Positions 1 to 6,716 of a stretch of DNA of 12,201 nucleotides are shown piece by piece. The translations under genes and the position numbers were made by a program. How positions within the stretch are numbered: the stretch's first letter is position 1; each line of letters begins with the position of its first letter. The DNA lies in assembly GCA_027442615.1 (NCBI GenBank), contig DAIBBI010000005.1, forward strand, positions 1 to 12,201, written 5' to 3'. The notes below the pieces were generated by a model. That model saw nothing but the letters and a program-made list of their open reading frames with translations. It was not told where the DNA came from and did not search any database. Origin of the DNA: JAJZRV01 sp027442615 (lineage in GTDB: Bacteria; Pseudomonadota; Gammaproteobacteria; Burkholderiales; Ferrovaceae).

Positions 1-31
1 GCATTGTCGAAATGCTGGCACTGGCCGCAGT

Positions 32-1414
32 TCATTGCCCCAGCGCCGTCCAGAAGCCCACGAACACCTGCGTGGAGAGGATGTAGCCCAGCACCACGTT
101 GACGGCAACGCCGGCGGTGAAGGCATAAAAAGGTTTGGCGCCGCCGCGCGTAAAGTCGGAAAAGCGCGTGGTCAGTCCGATGCTGAAGAAGCAGAAAATG
201 AATGCCCAGGTGCGCAGGTTCTTGATGGGAGCCACGAGGCCCGGCTCCACCAGCTTCTTGTAATCGGCAAAGCTGTAGCCGTGCGAAATCGCCGTAACCA
301 CGAGGGACGCCACCAGAAAACCGAGGACGAATTTTGGAAAGCGCCGCCAGATTTCACCCACCCCGGCCCGCCCGCTCACGCCCGTGGATTCCCAGCGCGT
401 GGTGGCCACGATGGACAGCACCAGCGCCCAGATGCCAATCCACACGTCGCGTCCGATCACCTTCATCAGCGTGAAGGCATTGACCGCAGCATCCGGCGAT
501 CCGGTAATACCCGGCACGTTGCCGGCGTAGCCGCCGTAAGCCTGGGCCGCAGCCAGGCCCGCCGCATCGGCAAACTCCGAGGTGCCGATCCACGCCCCGG
601 CCACCCCCGTGGGCAATGCCAGGGCGCGTGCAACGAGGGGCAGGGCAAAGATCATGACGATGGCCCAGAACACCACCAGCGAGATGGACACCGGTGCATC
701 CTCTTTCCTGGCGCCCACGGCCCCTGCGATGGCAATGGAGGCCGACACACCGCACACGGCACCCCCCACCCCCAGCACGGCAGCCAGGCGACGGTCCAGG
801 CCCAGCCGCTTGCCCACAATAAAGATGGTGCCAAAGGTGGCGAGTGAGACGAGGGTGGCCTGCGCAATGGCTACCGGGCCCGCCCACAGGATCAGCGTGA
901 AGGGCAAGGTGGCCCCCAGCAGCACGATGCCCGTCTTGATGTAGAACTCCACGCGAAAGCCCGATTCCAGCCAGGCGGGCAGCCGGAATGCGTTGGCGAT
1001 CACGATGCCCAGGGCCAGCGCCACCAGCGGCGGCTCCAGGTTGTAGTGGTGCGCCTCATCCCATTCCCCCAGAAAGAAGATGACCACCGAGACCAGGTAG
1101 ATGAAGCCGAAGGAAGGCAGGAATTCGCGCAGGGAGATTTTCAGGGCGGATACGGCCGCCCCCAGGATGACCGCCCACAACAGGAATAGCGCCCCGTAGC
1201 GCGACGCGTTGGCGGCAATCTGGTGGCCCAGATCCTGCAGGGTATGCCACTTGCCCGGCGTGACGGCCAGCCACTGCATGCTGCCCCCGCCGTTGAACAG
1301 CAGCACCGAGGCCGCCAGCAGCCCCAGGCCAATCCAGATGGCCCACCAGTCTTCCTTGCTGAAGAGTTCGCGCCAGCCCAGGGCGGGCTGTGTCGTTGAA
1401 AGTGTTGAAGCCAT
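32..1414 (-). CDS. YeiH-family (UPF0324) putative sulfate exporter, integral membrane protein
   Basis: This 460-residue polytopic membrane protein resembles the YeiH / Cons_hypoth698 (PF03601) family, annotated as putative sulfate exporters; the substrate is a family annotation, not proven. Many hydrophobic segments span the whole length, beginning near residue 25. The most family-like stretch is the central glycine/alanine-rich segment containing GGAVCGVSASIAIAGAVGA, followed by charged RKEDAP and later the GTSEFADAAG and NAFTLMKVIGRDVWIGIW segments. At about 460 residues it is longer than the roughly 350-residue E. coli YeiH, with extra N-terminal helices. I chose ATG 1414 because AAGGTGG (complement of 1421-1427) sits six bases upstream. 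A longer frame from GTG 1465 has no comparable ribosome site. It stops with TGA at 32-34. It is divergent from soeABC, and I infer it may export the sulfate that SoeABC makes in the cytoplasm. The family call is fairly secure; the transport role here is a guess. Confidence 0.85.
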   Translation of the reverse strand: MASTLSTTQPALGWRELFSKEDWWAIWIGLGLLAASVLLFNGGGSMQWLAVTPGKWHTLQDLGHQIAANASRYGALFLLWAVILGAAVSALKISLREFLPSFGFIYLVSVVIFFLGEWDEAHHYNLEPPLVALALGIVIANAFRLPAWLESGFRVEFYIKTGIVLLGATLPFTLILWAGPVAIAQATLVSLATFGTIFIVGKRLGLDRRLAAVLGVGGAVCGVSASIAIAGAVGARKEDAPVSISLVVFWAIVMIFALPLVARALALPTGVAGAWIGTSEFADAAGLAAAQAYGGYAGNVPGITGSPDAAVNAFTLMKVIGRDVWIGIWALVLSIVATTRWESTGVSGRAGVGEIWRRFPKFVLGFLVASLVVTAISHGYSFADYKKLVEPGLVAPIKNLRTWAFIFCFFSIGLTTRFSDFTRGGAKPFYAFTAGVAVNVVLGYILSTQVFVGFWTALGQ

Positions 1415-1420
1415 GAGGGG

Positions 1421-1427
1421 CCACCTT
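1421..1427 (-). promoter_or_regulatory. Ribosome binding site of the YeiH-family gene
   Basis: On the minus strand AAGGTGG is followed by six bases and then ATG 1414. This decides the start in favour of 1414 over the upstream in-frame GTG at 1465, which is preceded only by AT-rich sequence. Confidence 0.6.
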
Positions 1428-1470
1428 GTCCAATCCGGTTGTATGGGTTGAATGGTAAGGGGCACCTTAT

Positions 1471-1497
1471 ATAATTAAAAATATTATTAACTAATAT
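1471..1497. promoter_or_regulatory. Overlapping inverted repeats, candidate operator
   Basis: Two imperfectly nested dyads are visible: ATAAT-N7-ATTAT at 1471-1487 and ATATTA-N5-TAATAT at 1481-1497. They lie about 60-80 bases upstream of the YeiH-family start and about 220-240 bases upstream of ATG 1713. Short AT-only dyads are easy to find by chance in an AT-rich patch. However, the patch itself is unusual here, and such A/T dyads are typical of LysR-type and similar regulator sites. The regulator is unknown. Confidence 0.35.
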
Positions 1498-1584
1498 CTT
1501 TATCGCTTATTTTCATATCAAGCCACCCCCTGCTCGACCTGGAAGGCGCGACAAGAAACAGGGGAGCTTCCTCTCGAACCTTGC

Positions 1585-1603
1585 GCCGCAGCATTCCTGC
1601 GGC
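1585..1603. other. 7-bp GC-rich hairpin upstream of soeA
   Basis: GCCGCAG (1585-1591) and CTGCGGC (1597-1603) are perfect inverted repeats around a five-base loop. No T-run follows on either strand, so it does not look like an intrinsic terminator. It could be a structure in the soeA 5' leader or simply chance in GC-rich DNA. Confidence 0.3.
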
Positions 1604-1712
1604 ATCACCCACATGAGCTACCCCACACCCCCCCATAGTGACTATAGACGAAAGGTCGCCCGTTCTTCTTAATGCACGAGAGCCAATTACAAATCAAAAC
1701 CAGGCCCCCTCA

Positions 1713-1793
1713 ATGACCACAAGACCGCTGCAGGACCCGATGGCTGCGCCGCCATCGCAGGAGCCGTCTGTCGTTCGGACCACCACCTGCTAG
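1713..1793 (+). other. soeA: In-frame 5' extension of soeA ending in an amber codon
   Basis: From ATG 1713 the frame of soeA is open for 26 codons and then meets TAG at 1791-1793, directly followed by ATG 1794. The last sense codon (TGC 1788-1790) supplies the missing first cysteine of the molybdoenzyme N-terminal iron-sulfur motif. In read-through numbering the ligands are C26, C29, C33 and C61, and the TAG is codon 27. No twin-arginine signal is present, as expected for a cytoplasmic SoeA. ATG 1740 is an alternative start, with AGGA four bases upstream, a better ribosome site than that of 1713. As I recall the family, a tyrosine is usual at the TAG position (Thr-Cys-Tyr-Met-Cys), so one TAY to TAG change would explain it. 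The segment therefore looks like true SoeA N-terminus. Whether the TAG is real, suppressed or an error cannot be seen here. Confidence 0.75.
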
Positions 1794-4613
1794 ATGTGCG
1801 CCTGCCGATGCGGCATTCGCGTGCATGTGCGGGATGGCGAAGTGCGCTACATCGAGGGCAACCCCGAGCACCCCCTCAATAAAGGGGTGATCTGCGCCAA
1901 GGGTTCGTCGGGCATCATGAAGCAGTATTCGCCCGCGCGGCTGACCAAGCCCCTCTTGCGCAAGCCGGGCAGCGAACGCGGCGCCAACGAATACACCGAA
2001 ATCTCCTGGGACGAGGCCTATGCGCTGCTGGAGACGCGCCTGCGCAAGCTGCGCGCCACCGATCCCAAGCAGTTTGCGCTCTTCACCGGGCGCGACCAGA
2101 TGCAGGCCCTGACAGGCCTCTTTGCCCGCCAGTTTGGCACGCCCAACTACGCCGCCCATGGCGGCTTTTGCTCCGTCAACATGGCGGCGGGCATGATCTA
2201 CACCATCGGCGGATCCTTCTGGGAGTTCGGCGGCCCCGACCTCGACCGCGCCAGACTGTTCTTCATGATCGGCACCGCCGAAGACCATCATTCCAATCCG
2301 TTGAAAAGCGCCATTGCCCGATTCAAGCGCAATGGCGGGCGCTTCATCGCCATCAATCCGGTACGCACGGGCTATGCCGCCATCGCGGACGAGTGGGTGC
2401 CCATCAAGCCGGGCACCGATGGCGCACTGCTGCTGGCCATCATCCGCGAGATCATTTCGCTGGGCCTGTACGACCGCGACTTCCTGACGCGCTACACCAA
2501 CTCCGGGCAGCTGGTAAACCAGGACCCCGCCAGCAACGACTTTGGCATGATGATGCGCAACCCCGAGGGCGACGTCATCAACCCGCTGCGCCACCACAAC
2601 TTCTACTGGTGGGACCGCCACACCGGAAGGCCTGTCGCCACCCACACGGAGGGGACAGACCCCGCCCTCTTTGGCAAGTTTTTCATGGACGGCACGCCGG
2701 TCAAACCCGCCTTCCAGTTGCTCAAGGAGCGGGTCTACGAGTGCACGCCCGAATGGGCCGAGGGCATCACCGGCATCCCGGCCGACACCATCCGCCGCCT
2801 GGCCCACGAAATGGGCGTGACCGCGCGTGACCAGAAGATCGAGCTGCCCATTGCCTGGACCGATTGCTGGGGGCAGCAGCATGAAAGCATCACCGGCAGC
2901 CCCGTGGCCTTCCACGCCATGCGTGGGCTTGCTGCCCACTCCAACGGCTTTCATGCCATCCGCTCGCTGGCCATCCTGATGTCGCTCCTGGGCACCATTG
3001 ATCGCCCCGGCGGCTTCCGCCACAAGTCGCCCTACCCGCGCGCCATTCCTCCCAACGCCCGCCCGCCCAAGGGCCCGCAGGCGGTGAAACCGGACACGCC
3101 GCTGGAGGGCGCGCCGCTGGGCTGGCCCGAAAGCCCCGACGATCTGTTCGTGGACGAACAGGGACAGCCCGTGCGCATCGACAAGGGCTTCTCCTGGGAA
3201 TACCCCCTCTCCGCCCATGGCCTGATGCATAACGTCATCACCAACGCCTGGCGCGGCGACCCCTACCCCATCGATACGCTGCTGCTGTTCATGGCCAACA
3301 TGGCCTGGAACTCCAGCATGAACACCAGCAACATCCGCAACATGCTGGTGGACAAGCGCAAGGACGGCGAATACAAGATTCCCTTCATCGTAGTGTGCGA
3401 CGCCTTCCAGTCCGAGACCACGGCCTTTGCCGACCTCATCCTGCCCGACACCACTTACCTGGAACGTCACGACTGCATGTCCATGCTGGACCGCCCCATC
3501 TCGGAATACGAGGGGCCCACCGATGCCGTGCGCATTCCGGTGCTCCCGCCGAAGGGCGAGTGCCGCCCCTTTCAGGAAGTGCTGATCGAGCTGGCAAGCC
3601 GCCTGAAGTTTCCCGCCTTCACCACGGCGGAGGGCGCGCGAAAGTTCAGGGACTACCCCGACTTCATCGTCAATTACGAAACAGCCCCGGGCTCGGGCAT
3701 CGGCTTTCTGACGGGCTGGCGTGGCAAGAACGGCGAGAAGTCCATGCGCGGCGAGCCCAACCCCAACCAGTGGGAGATGTACGCCAAGAACAACTGCTTC
3801 CACCACGAGACGCTGCCGCCCTCCTACCAGTACATGCGCAACTGGAACAGGGGCTACATGCAATGGGCGCAGCAGGCGGGCCTGCGACGCGACAACGACC
3901 CCATCGTCATCCACATCTATTCCGAGTTCCTGCAAAGCTTTCGCCTTGCGGCCCAGGGCAAGCGTCCCGGCAAGCAGCCGCCGGACAATTTGCGCCACCG
4001 GGTGGACACCTATTTCGATCCGCTGCCCTTCTGGCATGATTCCCTGGAAAAATCCCGGAGCGACAACGCGCGCTTTCCCCTCAACGCCATCACCCAGCGC
4101 CCCATGGCCATGTACCACTCCTGGGATTCGCAGAATGCCTGGCTGCGCCAGATCCATGCGCACAACTACCTGTACGTAAACTCGGCCACTGCCCGGGCTG
4201 CGGGCATCCTGGACGGTGGCTGGCTGTGGGTGGAATCGCAGTGGGGCAAGGTGCGTTGCCTGTGCCGCTATTCCGAGGCCGTGGAACCGGGCACCGTGTG
4301 GACCTGGAACGCCATCGGCAAATCCTCCGGTGCCTGGAACCTTTCGGCAGACGCCAACGAATCGCAGAAGGGCTTTCTGCTCAACCACCTCATCTCGGAG
4401 GAACTTGCCGCCGATGCAAACGGCAAGCGCTTCTCCAATTCCGATCCCGTCACGGGACAGGCCGCCTGGTACGACGTGAAGGTACGCATCTATCCGGCGC
4501 AACCCGACGAGGAAAAACAGTCCTGGCCCCAGTTCAAGACCATGCGCCCCATTCCCGGCATGGGCCGCATGCCGGCCTGGCTGTCGTTCTTTGCGGGCAA
4601 GGGAGGCGAGTGA
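1794..4613 (+). CDS. soeA: Sulfite dehydrogenase molybdopterin subunit SoeA (5' end cut by TAG)
   Basis: This is the catalytic subunit of a membrane-bound, cytoplasm-facing sulfite:quinone oxidoreductase of the DMSO-reductase superfamily. It would oxidise sulfite to sulfate at a bis-MGD molybdenum centre. The open frame gives 939 residues from ATG 1794, or 966 codons from ATG 1713. The N-terminus carries C2, C6 and C34 of a [4Fe-4S] motif (C29, C33, C61 in read-through numbering); the first ligand lies upstream of the TAG. The molybdopterin domain follows, with PVRTGYAAIADEW and LPDTTYLERHDCMSMLDRP. The cysteine of HGGFCSVNMA (residue 126) is a plausible Mo ligand by position. The C-terminal molydop-binding domain includes ITQRPMAMYHSWDSQNAWLRQ and SDPVTGQAAWYDVKVR. 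Apart from the one TAG there is no sign of decay. No Shine-Dalgarno precedes ATG 1794, so it is unlikely to be the native start. It stops one base before soeB. SoeA is favoured over related polysulfide or tetrathionate reductases because of the SoeB and SoeC partners. Confidence 0.88.
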   Translation: MCACRCGIRVHVRDGEVRYIEGNPEHPLNKGVICAKGSSGIMKQYSPARLTKPLLRKPGSERGANEYTEISWDEAYALLETRLRKLRATDPKQFALFTGRDQMQALTGLFARQFGTPNYAAHGGFCSVNMAAGMIYTIGGSFWEFGGPDLDRARLFFMIGTAEDHHSNPLKSAIARFKRNGGRFIAINPVRTGYAAIADEWVPIKPGTDGALLLAIIREIISLGLYDRDFLTRYTNSGQLVNQDPASNDFGMMMRNPEGDVINPLRHHNFYWWDRHTGRPVATHTEGTDPALFGKFFMDGTPVKPAFQLLKERVYECTPEWAEGITGIPADTIRRLAHEMGVTARDQKIELPIAWTDCWGQQHESITGSPVAFHAMRGLAAHSNGFHAIRSLAILMSLLGTIDRPGGFRHKSPYPRAIPPNARPPKGPQAVKPDTPLEGAPLGWPESPDDLFVDEQGQPVRIDKGFSWEYPLSAHGLMHNVITNAWRGDPYPIDTLLLFMANMAWNSSMNTSNIRNMLVDKRKDGEYKIPFIVVCDAFQSETTAFADLILPDTTYLERHDCMSMLDRPISEYEGPTDAVRIPVLPPKGECRPFQEVLIELASRLKFPAFTTAEGARKFRDYPDFIVNYETAPGSGIGFLTGWRGKNGEKSMRGEPNPNQWEMYAKNNCFHHETLPPSYQYMRNWNRGYMQWAQQAGLRRDNDPIVIHIYSEFLQSFRLAAQGKRPGKQPPDNLRHRVDTYFDPLPFWHDSLEKSRSDNARFPLNAITQRPMAMYHSWDSQNAWLRQIHAHNYLYVNSATARAAGILDGGWLWVESQWGKVRCLCRYSEAVEPGTVWTWNAIGKSSGAWNLSADANESQKGFLLNHLISEELAADANGKRFSNSDPVTGQAAWYDVKVRIYPAQPDEEKQSWPQFKTMRPIPGMGRMPAWLSFFAGKGGE
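4601..4606 (+). promoter_or_regulatory. Ribosome binding site of soeB inside the soeA 3' end
   Basis: GGGAGG at 4601-4606, within the last codons of soeA, lies eight bases before ATG 4615. It sets the soeB start at 4615 rather than at the in-frame TTG 4591. Confidence 0.65.
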
Positions 4614-4614
4614 C

Positions 4615-5331
4615 ATGACCCAGCTTGCCCTCGTCATCGACCTCAACGTTTGCGTGGGTTGCCACGCCTGCGTCACCAGCTGCAAGCAGTGGAACACCTC
4701 GGGTTCCGCAGGACCACTGCTCGACGCCAACCCCTACGCAGCGGACCCCAGTGGCACCTTCTTCAACCGCGTGCAAACCTTCGAGGTGGGGACGTACCCC
4801 AACACGCAGACGGTGCATTTTCCCAAGTCCTGCCTGCATTGCGAAGACCCGCCCTGCGTGCCCGTATGTCCCACGGGGGCAAGCTACAAGCGCAAGGAAG
4901 ACGGCATCGTGCTGGTGGACTACGACAAGTGCATCGGCTGCAAATACTGCGCCTGGGCCTGTCCCTACGGCGTGCGCGAGTTCGACGAAGAACGCAAGGT
5001 CATGACCAAATGCACGCTGTGCGTGGACCGCATTTACGATGCGGCACTGCCGGAATCGGAGCGCAAGCCCTCCTGCGTGCTGGCCTGCCCTGCGGGCGCG
5101 CGCATCTTTGGCGACGTGCATGATCCGGAATCGGACGCTTCCGTCGCCATCAGCGAGAATGCCGGCTACGCCCTGATGCCCGAGTGCGGCACCCAACCCG
5201 CCAACCATTACCTGCCGCGGCGCAAGACCGCGCTGAAAATCCAGGACGACCAGATCTATCGCAGCACCAACCCCCTGAAGGTGGAGGGGACAGACCTCCT
5301 GCCGCCCACTTCCGAAGATTTTGCCACCTGA
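4615..5331 (+). CDS. soeB: Sulfite dehydrogenase iron-sulfur subunit SoeB
   Basis: This 238-residue subunit would pass electrons from the SoeA molybdenum site to the membrane anchor. It shows all 16 cysteines of a four-cluster DmsB/PsrB-type ferredoxin: C13, C16, C19, C23; C73, C76, C81, C85; C106, C109, C112, C116; and C133, C136, C154, C158. The first motif (CVGCHACVTSCKQWNTSG) and the NPY.ADP.GTFFNRVQTFEVG segment are typical of the SoeB group as I know it. There is no signal peptide, fitting a cytoplasmic location. ATG 4615 follows the soeA stop by one base, with GGGAGG eight bases upstream, so the two are translationally coupled. It ends with TGA and soeC follows after 12 bases. The complete cluster set argues that the complex was functional until very recently, whatever the soeA TAG means. 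Confidence 0.92.
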   Translation: MTQLALVIDLNVCVGCHACVTSCKQWNTSGSAGPLLDANPYAADPSGTFFNRVQTFEVGTYPNTQTVHFPKSCLHCEDPPCVPVCPTGASYKRKEDGIVLVDYDKCIGCKYCAWACPYGVREFDEERKVMTKCTLCVDRIYDAALPESERKPSCVLACPAGARIFGDVHDPESDASVAISENAGYALMPECGTQPANHYLPRRKTALKIQDDQIYRSTNPLKVEGTDLLPPTSEDFAT

Positions 5332-5343
5332 ACGCCGACCACC

Positions 5344-6261
5344 ATGCGCCCAGCCTTCTCCATCATTTTTCTCACCACCCTGACTGGCGCCGGACAGGGC
5401 CTTTTTCTGTTGCTCTATGCCACGGAGCTGCTGCACGCCGCGGTCACGCCGGGGTTCTATATCGGCGGCAGCATCATCGTGCTGGTGCTCTGTGCCCTGG
5501 GCCTGCTTGCCTCCTTCTTTCACCTCGGCCACCCCAGCCGCAGCTGGCGTGCCATGACCATGTGGCGCACCTCCTGGCTGTCGCGCGAGATCATCGTGCT
5601 GATGGGGTTTCTGGGGATGGTGTTGCTTTACCTGCTGGCGCACTGGAACGGCATCGCGGCCACGCGCCTGCTGGGCGGCATGGCTTCAGCCCTGGCGCTG
5701 GGACTCTTCGTATGCACCGGCATGGTCTATATGGCCATCAAGGTCATGAAGGAATGGGCCAGTCCGCTGACCGTGGCCAACTTCCTCCTGATGGGATGCG
5801 CCTCGGGCGCCACCCTGGCCTCGGCCTATGCGCTTTTTGGCGCCCCCGTCCTGATGCCGTTTTATGTGCAGGTGGCGCTCGCCACCACCCTCCTGGCCCT
5901 GCTGGGGCGCAGCGCATCGCTCATCCGCAATGCGCGGCTCAAGCCCACCACCACGCTGCAAAGCGCCATCGGCATTCGCCATCCGCACATCGTGCAAAAG
6001 GCGCAGGGCGCCATGGGCGGGTCGTTCAATACGCGGGAATTTTTTCATGGCAAGAGTGCCGCATTCATGCGCGCCATCAAGCCCGGCTTTCTCGTCCTCG
6101 CCTTCGCCCTGCCGCTGGCGCTGCTGGCGGCGGGACTCTCGCAACAGGGGTTGCTGCCGCTTGCCTTCCTGCTGCAATACACAGGGTTGCTGGCCGAGCG
6201 CTGGTTTTTCTTTGCGGAAGCCAACCACCCGCAAAACCTGTACTACCAGGTCATTTCCTGA
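5344..6261 (+). CDS. soeC: Sulfite dehydrogenase membrane anchor SoeC (DmsC family)
   Basis: This 305-residue hydrophobic protein is the quinone-reducing membrane anchor of the complex. It resembles the DmsC family (PF04976): an N-terminal helix beginning MRPAFSIIFLTTLTGAGQG, a second helix, then SFFHLGHPSRSWRAM after helix two, the conserved loop of DmsC-like anchors. Roughly eight membrane segments can be picked out. A longer polar stretch lies around residues 195-240. The C-terminus ends with a helix and the FFAEANHPQNLYYQ motif typical of this group. It starts 12 bases after soeB without an obvious Shine-Dalgarno, so coupling to soeB translation is likely. Its last 11 bases overlap the end of the convergent universal stress gene, and I see no terminator between them. 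Confidence 0.9.
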   Translation: MRPAFSIIFLTTLTGAGQGLFLLLYATELLHAAVTPGFYIGGSIIVLVLCALGLLASFFHLGHPSRSWRAMTMWRTSWLSREIIVLMGFLGMVLLYLLAHWNGIAATRLLGGMASALALGLFVCTGMVYMAIKVMKEWASPLTVANFLLMGCASGATLASAYALFGAPVLMPFYVQVALATTLLALLGRSASLIRNARLKPTTTLQSAIGIRHPHIVQKAQGAMGGSFNTREFFHGKSAAFMRAIKPGFLVLAFALPLALLAAGLSQQGLLPLAFLLQYTGLLAERWFFFAEANHPQNLYYQVIS

Positions 6262-6694
6262 CCAGCAGGATCGGCACGGGGCTGTCGCGCATCACGCCTT
6301 CGGCGATGCTGCCCATCAACAGGTGGCGCAATCCCTTGCGCCCGTGGGTGCCCACCACGATGAGGTGGGCCGGCCAATGGCGCGCCTCTTCCACGATGGC
6401 GTGGGCCACCTTTTCGCCCACGCTCTCCGTTTCAAGCATCTTGGTCTCGATGGACACGCCCTCGGCCTCGGCTGCCTTCCGGGCTTTTTCGAGGACCTTG
6501 TGCCCCGTGTGGATGGCCGCCCGCTCGATGGCGGTGCGGTCCACGAATTCCGTGTCGCTGAAAATGCTGGCCTCGTCCACCACATAGGCCACGCGCAGCA
6601 AGGCCTGCTGGTTTTTGGCCAGCAGCATGGCCTCATGCAAGGCGCGCTCGGAGGTGTCGCTGCCGTCCACTGCAACCAGGATGCGCTGGTACAT
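6251..6694 (-). CDS. Universal stress protein, single UspA domain with ATP-binding motif
   Basis: This 147-residue cytoplasmic protein is a standard single-domain UspA (PF00582). It begins MYQRILVAVDGS, with the usual aspartate at residue 10. It carries the full nucleotide-binding signature G-x2-G-x9-G-S (G115, G118, G128, S129) in GTHGRKGLRHLLMGS, so ATP binding is expected. The start at 6694 is supported by AGGAG (complement of 6703-6707) eight bases upstream. A longer frame reaching 6784 runs into the neighbouring gene and is rejected. It is the last gene of the four-gene minus-strand unit, 22 bases after the double-domain stress protein. Its TGA stop overlaps the convergent soeC end. USPs commonly respond to growth arrest or redox stress; its role beside sulfur transport genes is unknown. 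Confidence 0.93.
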   Translation of the reverse strand: MYQRILVAVDGSDTSERALHEAMLLAKNQQALLRVAYVVDEASIFSDTEFVDRTAIERAAIHTGHKVLEKARKAAEAEGVSIETKMLETESVGEKVAHAIVEEARHWPAHLIVVGTHGRKGLRHLLMGSIAEGVMRDSPVPILLVRK

Positions 6695-6716
6695 AAGCTT
6701 GGCTCCTACTGAATGA

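Larger units (their letters stand above)
1415..1712. promoter_or_regulatory. Divergent promoter region between the YeiH-family gene and soeA
   Basis: About 300 bases without a convincing gene separate the two divergent units. Positions 1466-1520 are sharply AT-rich against the GC-rich background and hold two overlapping inverted repeats (1471-1487 and 1481-1497). The right half has a GC-rich 7-bp hairpin (1585-1603), a C-rich run around 1620-1635 and then mixed sequence up to ATG 1713. I cannot place exact -35/-10 boxes with confidence. The AT-rich block is the natural place for promoters firing both ways. No strong Shine-Dalgarno precedes ATG 1713. Confidence 0.55.

Noticed and set aside
1..31. 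GCATT...AATGC inverted repeat at the left edge, possible terminator of the YeiH-family gene
   Set aside because: Only a 5-bp stem is visible, without a T-run on the minus strand, and it may continue outside the window; not enough to call.
35..847. Plus-strand open frame opposite the YeiH-family gene
   Set aside because: Antisense to a recognised membrane protein, with a His/Gly/Arg-rich low-complexity translation and no ribosome site; a codon-bias shadow.
1791..1793. TAG as evidence of a genome-wide amber-to-sense code or pyrrolysine use
   Set aside because: folC ends in TAG in this window and the organism looks like an ordinary proteobacterium. No pyrrolysine genes or special enzyme context are seen. 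Local read-through remains open.
1710..4730. A very long open frame (about 1006 codons) on the minus strand opposite soeA
   Set aside because: It is fully antisense to a well-recognised SoeA. Its translation shows no recognisable domain, and GC-rich codon bias readily leaves the complementary frame free of stops.
2648..5296. Direct repeat GGAGGGGACAGACC at 2648-2661 and 5283-5296
   Set aside because: Two 14-base copies lie inside unrelated parts of soeA and soeB, in coding frames without shared function; most likely coincidence of GC-rich codons.
4534..5643. Minus-strand frame of about 369 codons across soeB and soeC
   Set aside because: It spans two clearly real plus-strand genes and their junction, and its translation has no family signature.
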